This document shows positions 43,746 through 51,879 of a DNA stretch of 64,000 nucleotides, piece after piece. The notes beneath the pieces are model-generated. The model did no database searches, was not told the DNA's origin, and worked only from the letters and a program-made list of their open reading frames with translations. The position numbers were made by a program, and so were the translations under genes. This stretch comes from an uncultured Lachnospiraceae bacterium (GTDB lineage: Bacteria > Bacillota > Clostridia > Lachnospirales > Lachnospiraceae). The stretch lies in assembly GCA_910584205.1 (NCBI GenBank), contig CAJUAA010000010.1, forward strand, positions 30,716-94,715. Reading direction: 5' to 3'. Positions within the stretch are counted from its first letter, which is position 1. The number at the start of each line of letters is the position of its first letter.

Positions 43746-44427
43746 TCTGATTCAGCCTCCTCTCCAGCATGGATACCAGCTTGGTAAAGCCAAGGACCAG
43801 AACCAGATAGACCAGCGCCACGCCGATCAGCGGCATGAACGCGTCGTATGTACGGCTTCGGATGATATCGCCGCCCTTGGTCAGATCCTGCAGGGCGATG
43901 TATCCGGATATGGAAGTTTCTTTCAGGAGCACGATGAACTCATTGCCCAGGGCCGGAAGCACATTTTTAAACGCCTGAGGCAGTATAATATACCACATGG
44001 TCTGGGCATAACTGAAGCCAATGCTCCTGCCCGCCTCCATCTGGCCGATGTCGATGGACATGATGCCCGCCCTGCAGATCTCCGCCACATACGCGCCGGA
44101 GTTGATTCCGAAGGCCAGTACCGCCACCAGCACTTTGCTGACTCCTTTTACCGAGCCGAAAATAACAAAGTACATAATCAGCAGCTGGACCACCGCCGGC
44201 GTCCCCCGGATCACCGTCAGATACACCTGACACAGCGCATTCATGATCTTCATCTTCCCGGTCCGGTCATGGGTCGAACGGATGATTGCCACGATAAATC
44301 CGATCACGATTCCCAGAAGCGTCGCAAACAGCGTCACTTCCAGCGTGATCCTCAGGCCGTCCCACATGTACATCCACCGGTCGTCTTTTATAAAGTTAAG
44401 GTAAAAACGCTCCTGAAAGTTTCCCAT
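43735..44427 (-). CDS. Polar amino-acid ABC transporter permease
   Basis: A 230-residue HisM/GlnP-type permease with about five transmembrane helices. Typical segments are GLRITLEVTLFATLLGIVIG, YLTVIRGTPAVVQLLIMYF and the EAA-loop region GQMEAGRSIGFSYAQTMWYI with ILPQAFKNVLPALGNEF. It follows the first binding-protein gene by 10 bases and overlaps the ATPase gene. Confidence 0.95.
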   Translation of the reverse strand: MGNFQERFYLNFIKDDRWMYMWDGLRITLEVTLFATLLGIVIGFIVAIIRSTHDRTGKMKIMNALCQVYLTVIRGTPAVVQLLIMYFVIFGSVKGVSKVLVAVLAFGINSGAYVAEICRAGIMSIDIGQMEAGRSIGFSYAQTMWYIILPQAFKNVLPALGNEFIVLLKETSISGYIALQDLTKGGDIIRSRTYDAFMPLIGVALVYLVLVLGFTKLVSMLERRLNQSER

Positions 44428-44437
44428 ATACTATCCT

Positions 44438-45286
44438 TTACTCAGCTGTAATGTATTTGTCGATGATGGACTGGATCGTTCCGTCCGCCGTCAGCTCTTC
44501 CAGTGCGGTATTGACCTTCTCCAGAAGCTCCTCGTTGTCTTTCGCGATGGCGATCGCATATTCCTCGGTCACGAATTCCTCGTCCAGGATCTTCAGTCCT
44601 TCTGCCTTGGATACAAACTGCTTTGCCGGCTCATTGTCAATGATGACCGCGTCGATGATTCCGTTGGCCAGCGCCTGCACCGCATCCATACCCTTGTTGT
44701 AACGCTCGATGGTTGCGCCTTCTACATCCTCTGCAAAAATATCGCCTGTGGTACCAAGCTGAACGCCGATGGTCTTACCTGCCAGATCGTCGTTGCCTGC
44801 GATCTCGCTGCCCTCCTGTACGATGATCACCTGGGTTGCCGTCGTGTACGGATCACTGAAATTCACATTTACCAGACGGTCTTCCGTGACAGTCATGCCG
44901 GCCACGCCGATATCCGCTTTTCCGGAATTGATTGCCGGGATGATGGAATCAAACTCCATATCCTCGATCTGCAGCTCCATACCGAGCTTCTCAGCTACCG
45001 CTGCCGCCATCTCCGCGTCGATGCCGACGATCTGGTCGCCTTCGTAATACTCATACGGCTCAAAATATGCATTGGTTGCCATCACCAGCGTGCCCTCTGC
45101 CGGAGCCTCGCTCTCCTCTGCATCCGCTTCTGCCGGAGCTTCTTCTCCATCCTCTGCAGCCGGCGTCTCCTCTCCTGCTTCTGCAGCGGGTGCCTCTGCC
45201 GGTGTCTCTTCCCTGTTCCCACAGCCTGCCACCATTGCAGCGGTCATGGCTGCGCACAACATCATACTGACCATTTTCTTTTTCAT
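44438..45286 (-). CDS. Amino-acid ABC transporter substrate-binding lipoprotein (first copy)
   Basis: A 282-residue lipoprotein: signal peptide MKKKMVSMMLCAAMTAAMVAGC with the lipobox VAGC, then a long Glu/Ala/Pro-rich linker (about residues 28-60), then the family 3 binding core (ATNAYFEPYEYYEGDQIVGI, GMTVTEDRLVNVNFSDPY, AVIIDNEPAKQFV). It is the first gene of the four-gene operon. ATG at 45286 has GAGGAG seven bases upstream; that at 45292 is too close to it. Confidence 0.93.
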   Translation of the reverse strand: MKKKMVSMMLCAAMTAAMVAGCGNREETPAEAPAAEAGEETPAAEDGEEAPAEADAEESEAPAEGTLVMATNAYFEPYEYYEGDQIVGIDAEMAAAVAEKLGMELQIEDMEFDSIIPAINSGKADIGVAGMTVTEDRLVNVNFSDPYTTATQVIIVQEGSEIAGNDDLAGKTIGVQLGTTGDIFAEDVEGATIERYNKGMDAVQALANGIIDAVIIDNEPAKQFVSKAEGLKILDEEFVTEEYAIAIAKDNEELLEKVNTALEELTADGTIQSIIDKYITAE

Positions 45287-45342
45287 AATCATTCTCCTCT
45301 TTCCCTTGATATAATCAACCGGTTCGCAAAGAACCTATTGAC

Positions 45343-45370
45343 ATTATAAAGCAAACTCTGCATATTGCAA
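45343..45370 (-). promoter_or_regulatory. Promoter of the amino-acid ABC operon
   Basis: Minus strand: TTGCAA (45370-45365), 16-bp spacer, TATAAT (45348-45343). Confidence 0.7.
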
Positions 45371-45406
45371 GCTTTTTTTCTGTATTTCCTGCATATTCTG
45401 CATATT
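45358..45406. repeat. Direct repeats CTGCATATT upstream of the ABC operon
   Basis: CTGCATATT occurs at 45358-45366, 45389-45397 and 45398-45406, the last two head to tail and preceded by a degenerate CTGTATTTC at 45380. One copy touches the -35 box, so the array is a plausible regulator site. Confidence 0.55.
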
Positions 45407-45424
45407 TGTGTGGATTCCATGAAT

Positions 45425-45461
45425 AAAAAGGAGCGGGATCCAGAAAATCCCGCTCCTTTTT
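45425..45461 (-). terminator. Terminator of eno
   Basis: AAAAAGGAGCGGGAT, loop CCAGAAA, ATCCCGCTCCTTTTT: a 15-bp stem that overlaps the eno stop codon, with a T-run on the minus strand. Confidence 0.92.
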
Positions 45462-46764
45462 ATTCCCGCGCAAACGGATTGTGGTATCCGGCCAGTCCCT
45501 GCAGCTCTTCCTCGATCCGCAGAAGCTGGTTGTATTTTTCCGTGCGTTCCGCCCGGCATGGCGCGCCGGTCTTGATCTGGCCCGCTCCGCTGGCCACCGC
45601 GATATCTGCAATGATATCCTCGCAGGTCTCGCCGCTCCGGTGTGAAATGACCGACCGGTACCCTGCTTTATGGGCCATGTGGATGGCGTCAAAGGCTTCT
45701 GTCAGCGTACCGATCTGGTTCACCTTGATCAGGATGGCATTCGCCGCCTGAAGCTTGATCCCGCACGCCAGCCTCCTGGTATTGGTCACGAACAAATCGT
45801 CTCCCACCAGCTGAATCCGGTCGCCCAGCTGCTGGGTCATCTGCTGCCAGCCGTTCCAGTCGTCCTCTGCCAGCCCGTCTTCTATCGACACCAGCGGATA
45901 CATGGAGACCAGCTCTTCATAGTGTTCGATCATCTCTTCGGACGTCCTGCTGACCTTCGTTCCGTTCATCCGCGTCTCTCCGGGGAACTCATAGCGCCCG
46001 GACTTTTCATTAAACAGCTCACTGGCCGCCGCGTCCATGGCAAACACAAAATCCTGTCCCGGCTCATATCCGGCTTCCTCCACCGCTTCCTTCAAATAGA
46101 AAAACACTTCCTTCGCATCCCGGATATCCGGTGCAAATCCGCCCTCGTCTCCCACTGCCGTTATCAGTCCTTCTTTGCTCAGGATCAGTTTCAGCTTGTG
46201 ATAAACCTCCACGCCCATACGCAGCCCTTCCCGAAAGCAGCACGCGCCCACGGGCATAATCATAAATTCCTGAAAATCCAGCGAATTTTTAGAATGCCTT
46301 CCGCCGTTCAGAATATTCATCATGGGCACCGGCATGCTGTCTGTCCGGATTCCTCCCAGATACTGGTATACCGGTATCCCAAGCGCTGCGGCCGATGCCT
46401 TCGCCACTGCCATGGATACGGCAAGAATTGCGTTTGCGCCCAGATTGGACTTGTTTTCCGTGCCGTCTGCATCGATCAGAAGATGGTCGATATACCCCTG
46501 ATTCAGTGCGTTCTCTCCCAACAGCACATTGGCGATCTTCGTATTCACATTGGCGACGGCTTTCTCCACTCCCAGTCCCAGATAGCGTTCCTGGCCGTCT
46601 CTTAACTCCACCGCCTCAAAGCGGCCGGTAGAAGCCCCCGACGGTACGGACGCCCGCGCCTGATAGATTCCGTCCAGCAGCACCTCCGCCTCCACGGTAG
46701 GATTTCCCCTGGAATCCAGAATCTCCCTCCCATGGATGTACGTGATCGGCAGATATTGATTCAT
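45460..46764 (-). CDS. eno: Enolase (phosphopyruvate hydratase)
   Basis: It converts 2-phosphoglycerate to phosphoenolpyruvate. The 434-residue protein has GREILDSRGNPTVEAEV, SVPSGASTGRFEA, DFQEFMIMPVGA, GDEGGFAP (catalytic Glu), SIEDGLAEDDW, ILIKVNQIGTLTEA (catalytic Lys) and ISHRSGET (His). One loop reads NGGRHSKNSLDFQEF, where most bacterial enolases have NGGxHAxNNVDIQEF, so this is a divergent member; another enolase may exist elsewhere. The ribosome site AAGGAGG lies inside a strong hairpin. Confidence 0.95.
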   Translation of the reverse strand: MNQYLPITYIHGREILDSRGNPTVEAEVLLDGIYQARASVPSGASTGRFEAVELRDGQERYLGLGVEKAVANVNTKIANVLLGENALNQGYIDHLLIDADGTENKSNLGANAILAVSMAVAKASAAALGIPVYQYLGGIRTDSMPVPMMNILNGGRHSKNSLDFQEFMIMPVGACCFREGLRMGVEVYHKLKLILSKEGLITAVGDEGGFAPDIRDAKEVFFYLKEAVEEAGYEPGQDFVFAMDAAASELFNEKSGRYEFPGETRMNGTKVSRTSEEMIEHYEELVSMYPLVSIEDGLAEDDWNGWQQMTQQLGDRIQLVGDDLFVTNTRRLACGIKLQAANAILIKVNQIGTLTEAFDAIHMAHKAGYRSVISHRSGETCEDIIADIAVASGAGQIKTGAPCRAERTEKYNQLLRIEEELQGLAGYHNPFARE

Positions 46765-46769
46765 AAAAA

Positions 46770-46807
46770 GAACCTCCTTATACTTTTGAGTTAGTATAAG
46801 CAGGTTC
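46770..46807 (-). promoter_or_regulatory. Terminator-like hairpin masking the eno ribosome site
   Basis: Plus-strand arms GAACCTCCTTATACT (46770-46784) and AGTATAAGCAGGTTC (46793-46807) pair over 14 of 15 positions. On the minus strand the 3' arm contains AAGGAGG, the eno ribosome site, and is followed by TTTTT directly before the ATG. It can end transcription from upstream and also block eno translation. Confidence 0.75.
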
Positions 46808-46815
46808 CTCTTTTC

Positions 46816-48159
46816 TTATTCGAGCGCTTTCAGATACTGGGATTTCATATATCCCTCTTCGTTATTCTGCTGAATGCAGCGCACCTGTACCCATTCCTGA
46901 GAAATATCCCCCAGCACCTCCACCTGTTCCTCGCCTTTCACCTTTGTGACGATTGCACTGTCTGTATTGGTCTCGCTGCGGATGTTAATCGTACTTCCGT
47001 TCACCTTCATAATGACCGGCTCCGCCTCCTCAGGCTGTTCTTCCGGCTGTTCCTCAGGCTGCTCTTCCGGCTGTTCCTCCGGGCTTTCCTCTCCGAAGGT
47101 ATCCTCTCCGTCGCCTCTGACGATGAGCTTATCGCCCTCGTCCTCTGCATCCTGCTCTGTCTGCACGGGATCTCTCGTATCGTCGTCTTTGCTGCCCAGC
47201 ACACGGAACGCCACGACTCCGATCACCGCCACGATGACCAGCGCCAGCAGCACGCCCAGGATGATCATCTTTCTGCCGTCGTCTTCCATATCCCAGTCGT
47301 AACGGTCATCGTCCTCGTCATCCTCGTCGTCGTACTCATCATCCTCGTCGTCGTATTCCTCGTCTTCGCCGTACTCTTCCTCCTCGTCCATGTCTTCCTC
47401 ATCCATTTCCTCGTCTTCATCTTCCGGCTCTTCCTCCAGAATACGCACCGGTTTCTTTTTGGGCCTGACAGGCTCCAATTCCGGTTCCGGATCGGCTACG
47501 AAATAATCAAACTCATCCGTTCTCTTTGTAACTTTATCCGCAGCCAGACCCGCGGCCAAAGCGGCTTTTTCATACAGGGTATCCACCCATACGCCGGAGC
47601 TGCTGTCCGCAATCTGCCGGGAAGCTTTCAGAAGAAGCAGCTTCCAGTTCTCCGTATAGGCCGCCAGTTCCTCCGGCTGATCCTTCACCAGGGTGGAAAA
47701 CACCTTCTTCAGCTTGTCAAGCTCCGCCTGGATCTTCTCCTCGCCCAGTCCGAATATGGAAGAAATCTCCGCTGCGGTGAAATCATCCTGGCAAGACATG
47801 ACCAGCATGATCCTGTGAAGCAGCGGAAAAGCCGCCAGAATCTCCGGCAGTGTCCGAACGCCCTCCGGCGGTGCCGCCTTCTCCTGCTTTTCCAGAAGCC
47901 GGTGATAGTGCTTCCGCAGTCTTTGATAATATTTTAACAAAAACCACCTTTCCATATCCGGCGCCTGGTCCGCTTCGTCCACGGATTCAAACAGATCCTT
48001 ATAGAAATCCTTCAGAAACTCCATGGTTTGATCTTCCTTCCGGATGATCAGAAGACCCCTGCAGTAAGCCGCTTCGCAGGTGGCGTGGTACAGCTGCCCA
48101 TAGCCCTGGCTGTTTCCGCTTTTCAGCGCCTCTATGGCGCGTCTCATCTCAAGTACCAT
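46816..48159 (-). CDS. Membrane protein with sigma-like N-terminus, acidic linker and SH3 domain
   Basis: A 447-residue protein of unknown function. Residues 1-190 are helical and include FTAAEISSIFGLGEEKIQAE, which resembles the region-4 helix-turn-helix of sigma factors. A very acidic stretch (about 240-295, long runs of Asp/Glu) precedes one membrane helix (MIILGVLLALVIVAVIGVVAF). Outside are four EEQPE repeats and a bacterial SH3 domain (INIRSETNTDSAIVTKVKGE). The topology places the sigma-like part inside and the SH3 domain outside. It sits between gpmI and eno. Confidence 0.72.
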   Translation of the reverse strand: MVLEMRRAIEALKSGNSQGYGQLYHATCEAAYCRGLLIIRKEDQTMEFLKDFYKDLFESVDEADQAPDMERWFLLKYYQRLRKHYHRLLEKQEKAAPPEGVRTLPEILAAFPLLHRIMLVMSCQDDFTAAEISSIFGLGEEKIQAELDKLKKVFSTLVKDQPEELAAYTENWKLLLLKASRQIADSSSGVWVDTLYEKAALAAGLAADKVTKRTDEFDYFVADPEPELEPVRPKKKPVRILEEEPEDEDEEMDEEDMDEEEEYGEDEEYDDEDDEYDDEDDEDDDRYDWDMEDDGRKMIILGVLLALVIVAVIGVVAFRVLGSKDDDTRDPVQTEQDAEDEGDKLIVRGDGEDTFGEESPEEQPEEQPEEQPEEQPEEAEPVIMKVNGSTINIRSETNTDSAIVTKVKGEEQVEVLGDISQEWVQVRCIQQNNEEGYMKSQYLKALE

Positions 48160-48182
48160 ATATACTCCTTATCCAGTAAAAC

Positions 48183-49721
48183 TTATTTTACCAGCAGAGA
48201 CTTTCCTGTCATCTCTGCCGGCTGCTCCATCTCCATCAGTTCCAGAAGCGTCGGGATGATATCCGCAAGGCACCCGCCTTCCCGAAGCTTATATTCCGGA
48301 TCTGCGTTTACCAGTATGAACGGTACTGGATTGATTGTATGTGCAGTAAAAGGCGCGCCGGTCTCATAATCCTTCAGCTGCTCCGCATTTCCATGGTCTG
48401 CACAGATGAACATCTGTCCGTCCACGGATTTCAGCGCCTCCACGGCTTTTCCCACACACTCGTCTACTGCTTCCACTGCCTTGATCGCCGCTTCCTCCAC
48501 TCCGGTGTGGCCTACCATGTCCGGATTGGCGAAATTGATGATGATCACGTCGTATTTATCCGATTTGATCGCCTCACAGAGTTTCTCACACACACCGTAT
48601 GCACTCATCTCCGGCTGCAGGTCATAGGTGGCGACCTTCGGGGACTTCACAAGGATCCGGTCCTCTCCCTGATTGGGCTCCTCCACTCCGCCGTTGAAGA
48701 AGAAGGTCACATGCGCATACTTCTCCGTCTCGGCAATACGCGCCTGGGTCTTTCCGTTTGCCGCCAGGTATTCGCCAAAGGTGTTATGAAGCTCTACTTT
48801 ATGGAACGCAACCAGCTTGTTCGGAATCGTCACATCGTATTCGGTAAAGCATACATAGGTCAGATCCAGCTTCTTCTCCCTGTCGAACCCGGTAAATTCA
48901 TCATCGCAGAATGCTCTTGTAATCTCTCTTGCGCGGTCCGGACGGAAATTAAAGAAAATGATGGAATCCTTATCCTGGATCGTTGCCACCGGTTTCCCGT
49001 CCTTCATAACGATGATGGGTTTCACAAACTCGTCATAAACTTCTTCCTTATACGTATCATTCATACCGCAGATCGGACAGGGATACTCCGCCCCCTCTCC
49101 TCTGGTCAGTGCCCGGTATGCCCTCTCCACGCGCTCCCAGCGGTTGTCACGGTCCATGGCGTAATAACGTCCCATAACGGTTGCCACTTCGCCCACGCCG
49201 ATTTCTTTCATCTTTTCCATCAACTCTTCGATATACCCCTTGCCGGACGCCGGCGGCGTGTCACGCCCGTCCAGGAAGCAGTGTACATACACGTTCTCCA
49301 ACCCGTGGCGTTTTGCCAGTTCCAGCAGGCCATACAGATGGGTATTGTGGCTGTGTACGCCGCCGTCGGACAAAAGGCCGTACAGATGCAGGGACGAATG
49401 ATTCTTCTTCGCATTTTCCACAGCTGCCAGAAGCGCTTCATTTTGGAAAAAATCGCCGTCCTCGATCTCCTTTGTGATCCGGGTCAGCTCCTGATAGACG
49501 ATCCGTCCTGCTCCCATGTTCAGATGGCCCACCTCGGAATTGCCCATCTGTCCGTCCGGAAGCCCCACAGCCAGTCCGCTGGCGTATCCCTTTACAAACG
49601 GGCATTCCGCCATCAGTTTGTCCATGACCGGAGTCTTTGCCTCAGCCACTGCGTTGGCGTCCTTCCTGTCATTCAGTCCATATCCATCTAAAATCATTAA
49701 CACGGTAGGTTTCTTGCTCAT
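48183..49721 (-). CDS. gpmI: 2,3-bisphosphoglycerate-independent phosphoglycerate mutase
   Basis: It interconverts 3- and 2-phosphoglycerate with Mn2+. The 512-residue protein is of normal length: MILDGYGLNDRKDANAV with the metal Asp, LPDGQMGNSEVGHLNMGAGR with the nucleophile Ser, GRDTPPASG, GRYYAMDRDNRW, NFANPDMVGHTG and ADHGNAEQL. AAAGGAG lies eight bases before ATG. It is part of the lower glycolysis cluster. Confidence 0.96.
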   Translation of the reverse strand: MSKKPTVLMILDGYGLNDRKDANAVAEAKTPVMDKLMAECPFVKGYASGLAVGLPDGQMGNSEVGHLNMGAGRIVYQELTRITKEIEDGDFFQNEALLAAVENAKKNHSSLHLYGLLSDGGVHSHNTHLYGLLELAKRHGLENVYVHCFLDGRDTPPASGKGYIEELMEKMKEIGVGEVATVMGRYYAMDRDNRWERVERAYRALTRGEGAEYPCPICGMNDTYKEEVYDEFVKPIIVMKDGKPVATIQDKDSIIFFNFRPDRAREITRAFCDDEFTGFDREKKLDLTYVCFTEYDVTIPNKLVAFHKVELHNTFGEYLAANGKTQARIAETEKYAHVTFFFNGGVEEPNQGEDRILVKSPKVATYDLQPEMSAYGVCEKLCEAIKSDKYDVIIINFANPDMVGHTGVEEAAIKAVEAVDECVGKAVEALKSVDGQMFICADHGNAEQLKDYETGAPFTAHTINPVPFILVNADPEYKLREGGCLADIIPTLLELMEMEQPAEMTGKSLLVK

Positions 49722-49771
49722 TTTCCTGTCTCCTTTATGTGTCGTTTCATCCAGCTTTCTATTTTACATGA

Positions 49772-49802
49772 ACTGCCCGGAACATGCAAGCGTCCGGGCA
49801 GT
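49772..49802. terminator. Stem-loop between the YiiG-like gene and gpmI
   Basis: ACTGCCCGGA, loop of 11, TCCGGGCAGT. The T-run is on the plus strand; on the minus strand, where the genes lie, TTCATG follows, so termination would be weak. Confidence 0.5.
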
Positions 49803-49842
49803 TTTTCATTCTTTTTTCATTTTGTCCGATATCAGGCCCGCC

Positions 49843-50889
49843 CTAATAACTGATGATCCGGTTATAATCGTCGATCATGGCGGAAACCTTATTGTTGAAG
49901 CCCGCAATGGAACCGTCCACGGTAAATACATTCACGATACCATATCCGCCGGGTTCCTCCTGCTCTTCCACCTTCCGGAAAATCTCGTCCAGCTCCTTCT
50001 CTGAATTCTCCACCGCATCCTCGAAGGTCACATAATACGCGGACTGCGTGGGATAGCCTTCATTGCTCAGCACCTCTTCGTTGGCCAGATAGCCAAGCAC
50101 CGTCTGAACTTCTTCTTTATACTGCTCATACAGAGGGCGGAGCGCCTCGATATCCAGCTGCAGCATCATGGAATCATCCTCGATCCCCTGCTCATAGATC
50201 GCCGTCTGAATCTCCTGGGCCGTGCTGATCATGCTGACCAGGGCATACGTCACCTCGTATCCTTCCTCTTTCATCTGCTCCATGTCTTCCGCACGCTGAG
50301 CGGATGCCACCGTTCCCAGTTTTTCAATAAAATCCGTCCCCAGAGGCTCATATTCATTGCAGCTCTTCCAGACAACCGCGTGCAGTTCTTTTCCTTTTGC
50401 AAAATCATCTTCCAGGAACGAATCCTCATCCGTATACGCCTGCACCTCATTCAGTGCCTGAATCAGCTCCCGGATCACCGGGCTGAGCGCTGTATAGGCC
50501 TCGTCCAGCTCGGATTTTTCCTGCTTTCTGGCAACCAGCTCATCTGTCCGGTCCAGGTCATCCAGGGTGCTCTCCAAAGAATAACAGAAATAATCCTCCC
50601 CTTTCAGAAGCGTAAACTCCTCCTGAAAGTCAACATATTCGAAATATTTTTCCAGAGAGGAACTGAGACGTCCGACCATGGTGTTGTTCAGATCAATGTA
50701 CAGATTGTAAAGTTCCTGCTCCTCTTCCTCCGATAATGCAGCCGGCTCTTCCTCTTCCGGTTCTTCCTCCTGCACGGATGCCTCATTCTCATTACTATCT
50801 TCTGACGCCGCCGGTGTCTTTCCCGCACATCCCATTACCGTAACAGCGATCATCAACGCAGCACATGCTGCTGCCAGTTTTTTTCTCAT
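49843..50889 (-). CDS. YiiG-like (DUF3829) lipoprotein
   Basis: A 348-residue lipoprotein: signal peptide MRKKLAAACAALMIAVTVMG with the lipobox VMGC, an acidic linker (EEEPEEEEP), then a helical DUF3829-type domain (YNLYIDLNNTMVGRLSS, KYFEYV, and a C-terminal VNVFTVDGSIAGFNNKVS). The function is unknown in all members. ATG at 50889 with GAGGA upstream is preferred over 50925. It is embedded between tpiA and gpmI. Confidence 0.82.
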   Translation of the reverse strand: MRKKLAAACAALMIAVTVMGCAGKTPAASEDSNENEASVQEEEPEEEEPAALSEEEEQELYNLYIDLNNTMVGRLSSSLEKYFEYVDFQEEFTLLKGEDYFCYSLESTLDDLDRTDELVARKQEKSELDEAYTALSPVIRELIQALNEVQAYTDEDSFLEDDFAKGKELHAVVWKSCNEYEPLGTDFIEKLGTVASAQRAEDMEQMKEEGYEVTYALVSMISTAQEIQTAIYEQGIEDDSMMLQLDIEALRPLYEQYKEEVQTVLGYLANEEVLSNEGYPTQSAYYVTFEDAVENSEKELDEIFRKVEEQEEPGGYGIVNVFTVDGSIAGFNNKVSAMIDDYNRIISY

Positions 50890-50961
50890 AACCTTTTCCT
50901 CAATCCTTCTCTTAATGATTGTCAAACCCCCGCCTCACCAGCTGCGGAAGGCAATCAGGAA

Positions 50962-51001
50962 CACCCGGGCCATGCCATACCGTATCCACACGGCCCGGGT
51001 G
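50962..51001 (-). terminator. Hairpin after tpiA
   Basis: CACCCGGGCC and GGCCCGGGTG form a perfect 10-bp GC-rich stem with a 20-base loop; there is no real T-run, so it may be an mRNA end-stabilising or processing structure. Confidence 0.5.
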
Positions 51002-51031
51002 CCTCAGACGGAAAGTCCCGCCATGATTCCT

Positions 51032-51781
51032 TTATTTCCAGTTCACGATCTTGCCGAAGTCCGGTTTCAGCGCTGCGCCGCCTACCAGGCCGCCGTCAAT
51101 ATCCGGCTGTGCGAACAGTTCCGGAGCGGTCGCCGCGTTGACCGATCCGCCGTACTGGATACGGATCGCATCTGCCGTTGCCTGATCGTAAATCTCAGCG
51201 ATGCACTCGCGGATTCCCTTACATACCTCCTGAGCCTGCTCCGTAGTAGCCGTCTTGCCGGTTCCGATTGCCCAGATCGGCTCATACGCGATCACAGCAG
51301 TCGCTGCCTGCTCCGCAGTTACCCCAAGGAACCCGACCTTTACCTGCTGGCGGATGAAATCCATGGTCACGCCCTGCTCTCTCTGAGTCAGTGTTTCGCC
51401 GCAGCACATGATCGGAGTGATCCCGTGCTCAAATGCCTTCAGCATCTTTTTGTTGACCGTCTCGCTGGTCTCCGCAAAATACTCTCTTCTCTCAGAATGT
51501 CCAAGAACCACATATTTTACGCCTGCGTCGGTAAGCATGGCCGGGGAAATCTCTCCGGTGTACGCACCCTTCTCCTCGAAATACATGTTCTCAGCGCCGA
51601 TCTGGATATTGGAGCCTTTTGCAGCCTCCATAGCCGGAATGATGTCGATCGCCGGTACGCAGAACACCACGTCCGCATCATCTGTCGCTACCAGAGGTTT
51701 CAATGTGTTGATCAGCTCCACTGCCTCCGTAGGAGTCATGTTCATCTTCCAGTTACCTGCGATAATTTTTTTTCTTGCCAT
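51032..51781 (-). CDS. tpiA: Triose-phosphate isomerase
   Basis: It interconverts dihydroxyacetone phosphate and glyceraldehyde 3-phosphate. The 249-residue protein has IIAGNWKMN (Lys), VVLGHSERREYF (His), AYEPIWAIGTGKTAT (catalytic Glu and mobile loop) and IQYGGSVN, GGLVGGAAL. It follows pgk by about 100 bases. Confidence 0.97.
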   Translation of the reverse strand: MARKKIIAGNWKMNMTPTEAVELINTLKPLVATDDADVVFCVPAIDIIPAMEAAKGSNIQIGAENMYFEEKGAYTGEISPAMLTDAGVKYVVLGHSERREYFAETSETVNKKMLKAFEHGITPIMCCGETLTQREQGVTMDFIRQQVKVGFLGVTAEQAATAVIAYEPIWAIGTGKTATTEQAQEVCKGIRECIAEIYDQATADAIRIQYGGSVNAATAPELFAQPDIDGGLVGGAALKPDFGKIVNWK

Positions 51782-51879
51782 CTTAATCCATCTCCTTCAT
51801 TTTATTATAGAACCTTCTCAATCCATTTCATGGATCGGGAAAGTTCGAATCATTTCCTCCGCAGAGGACTCCATGATTC

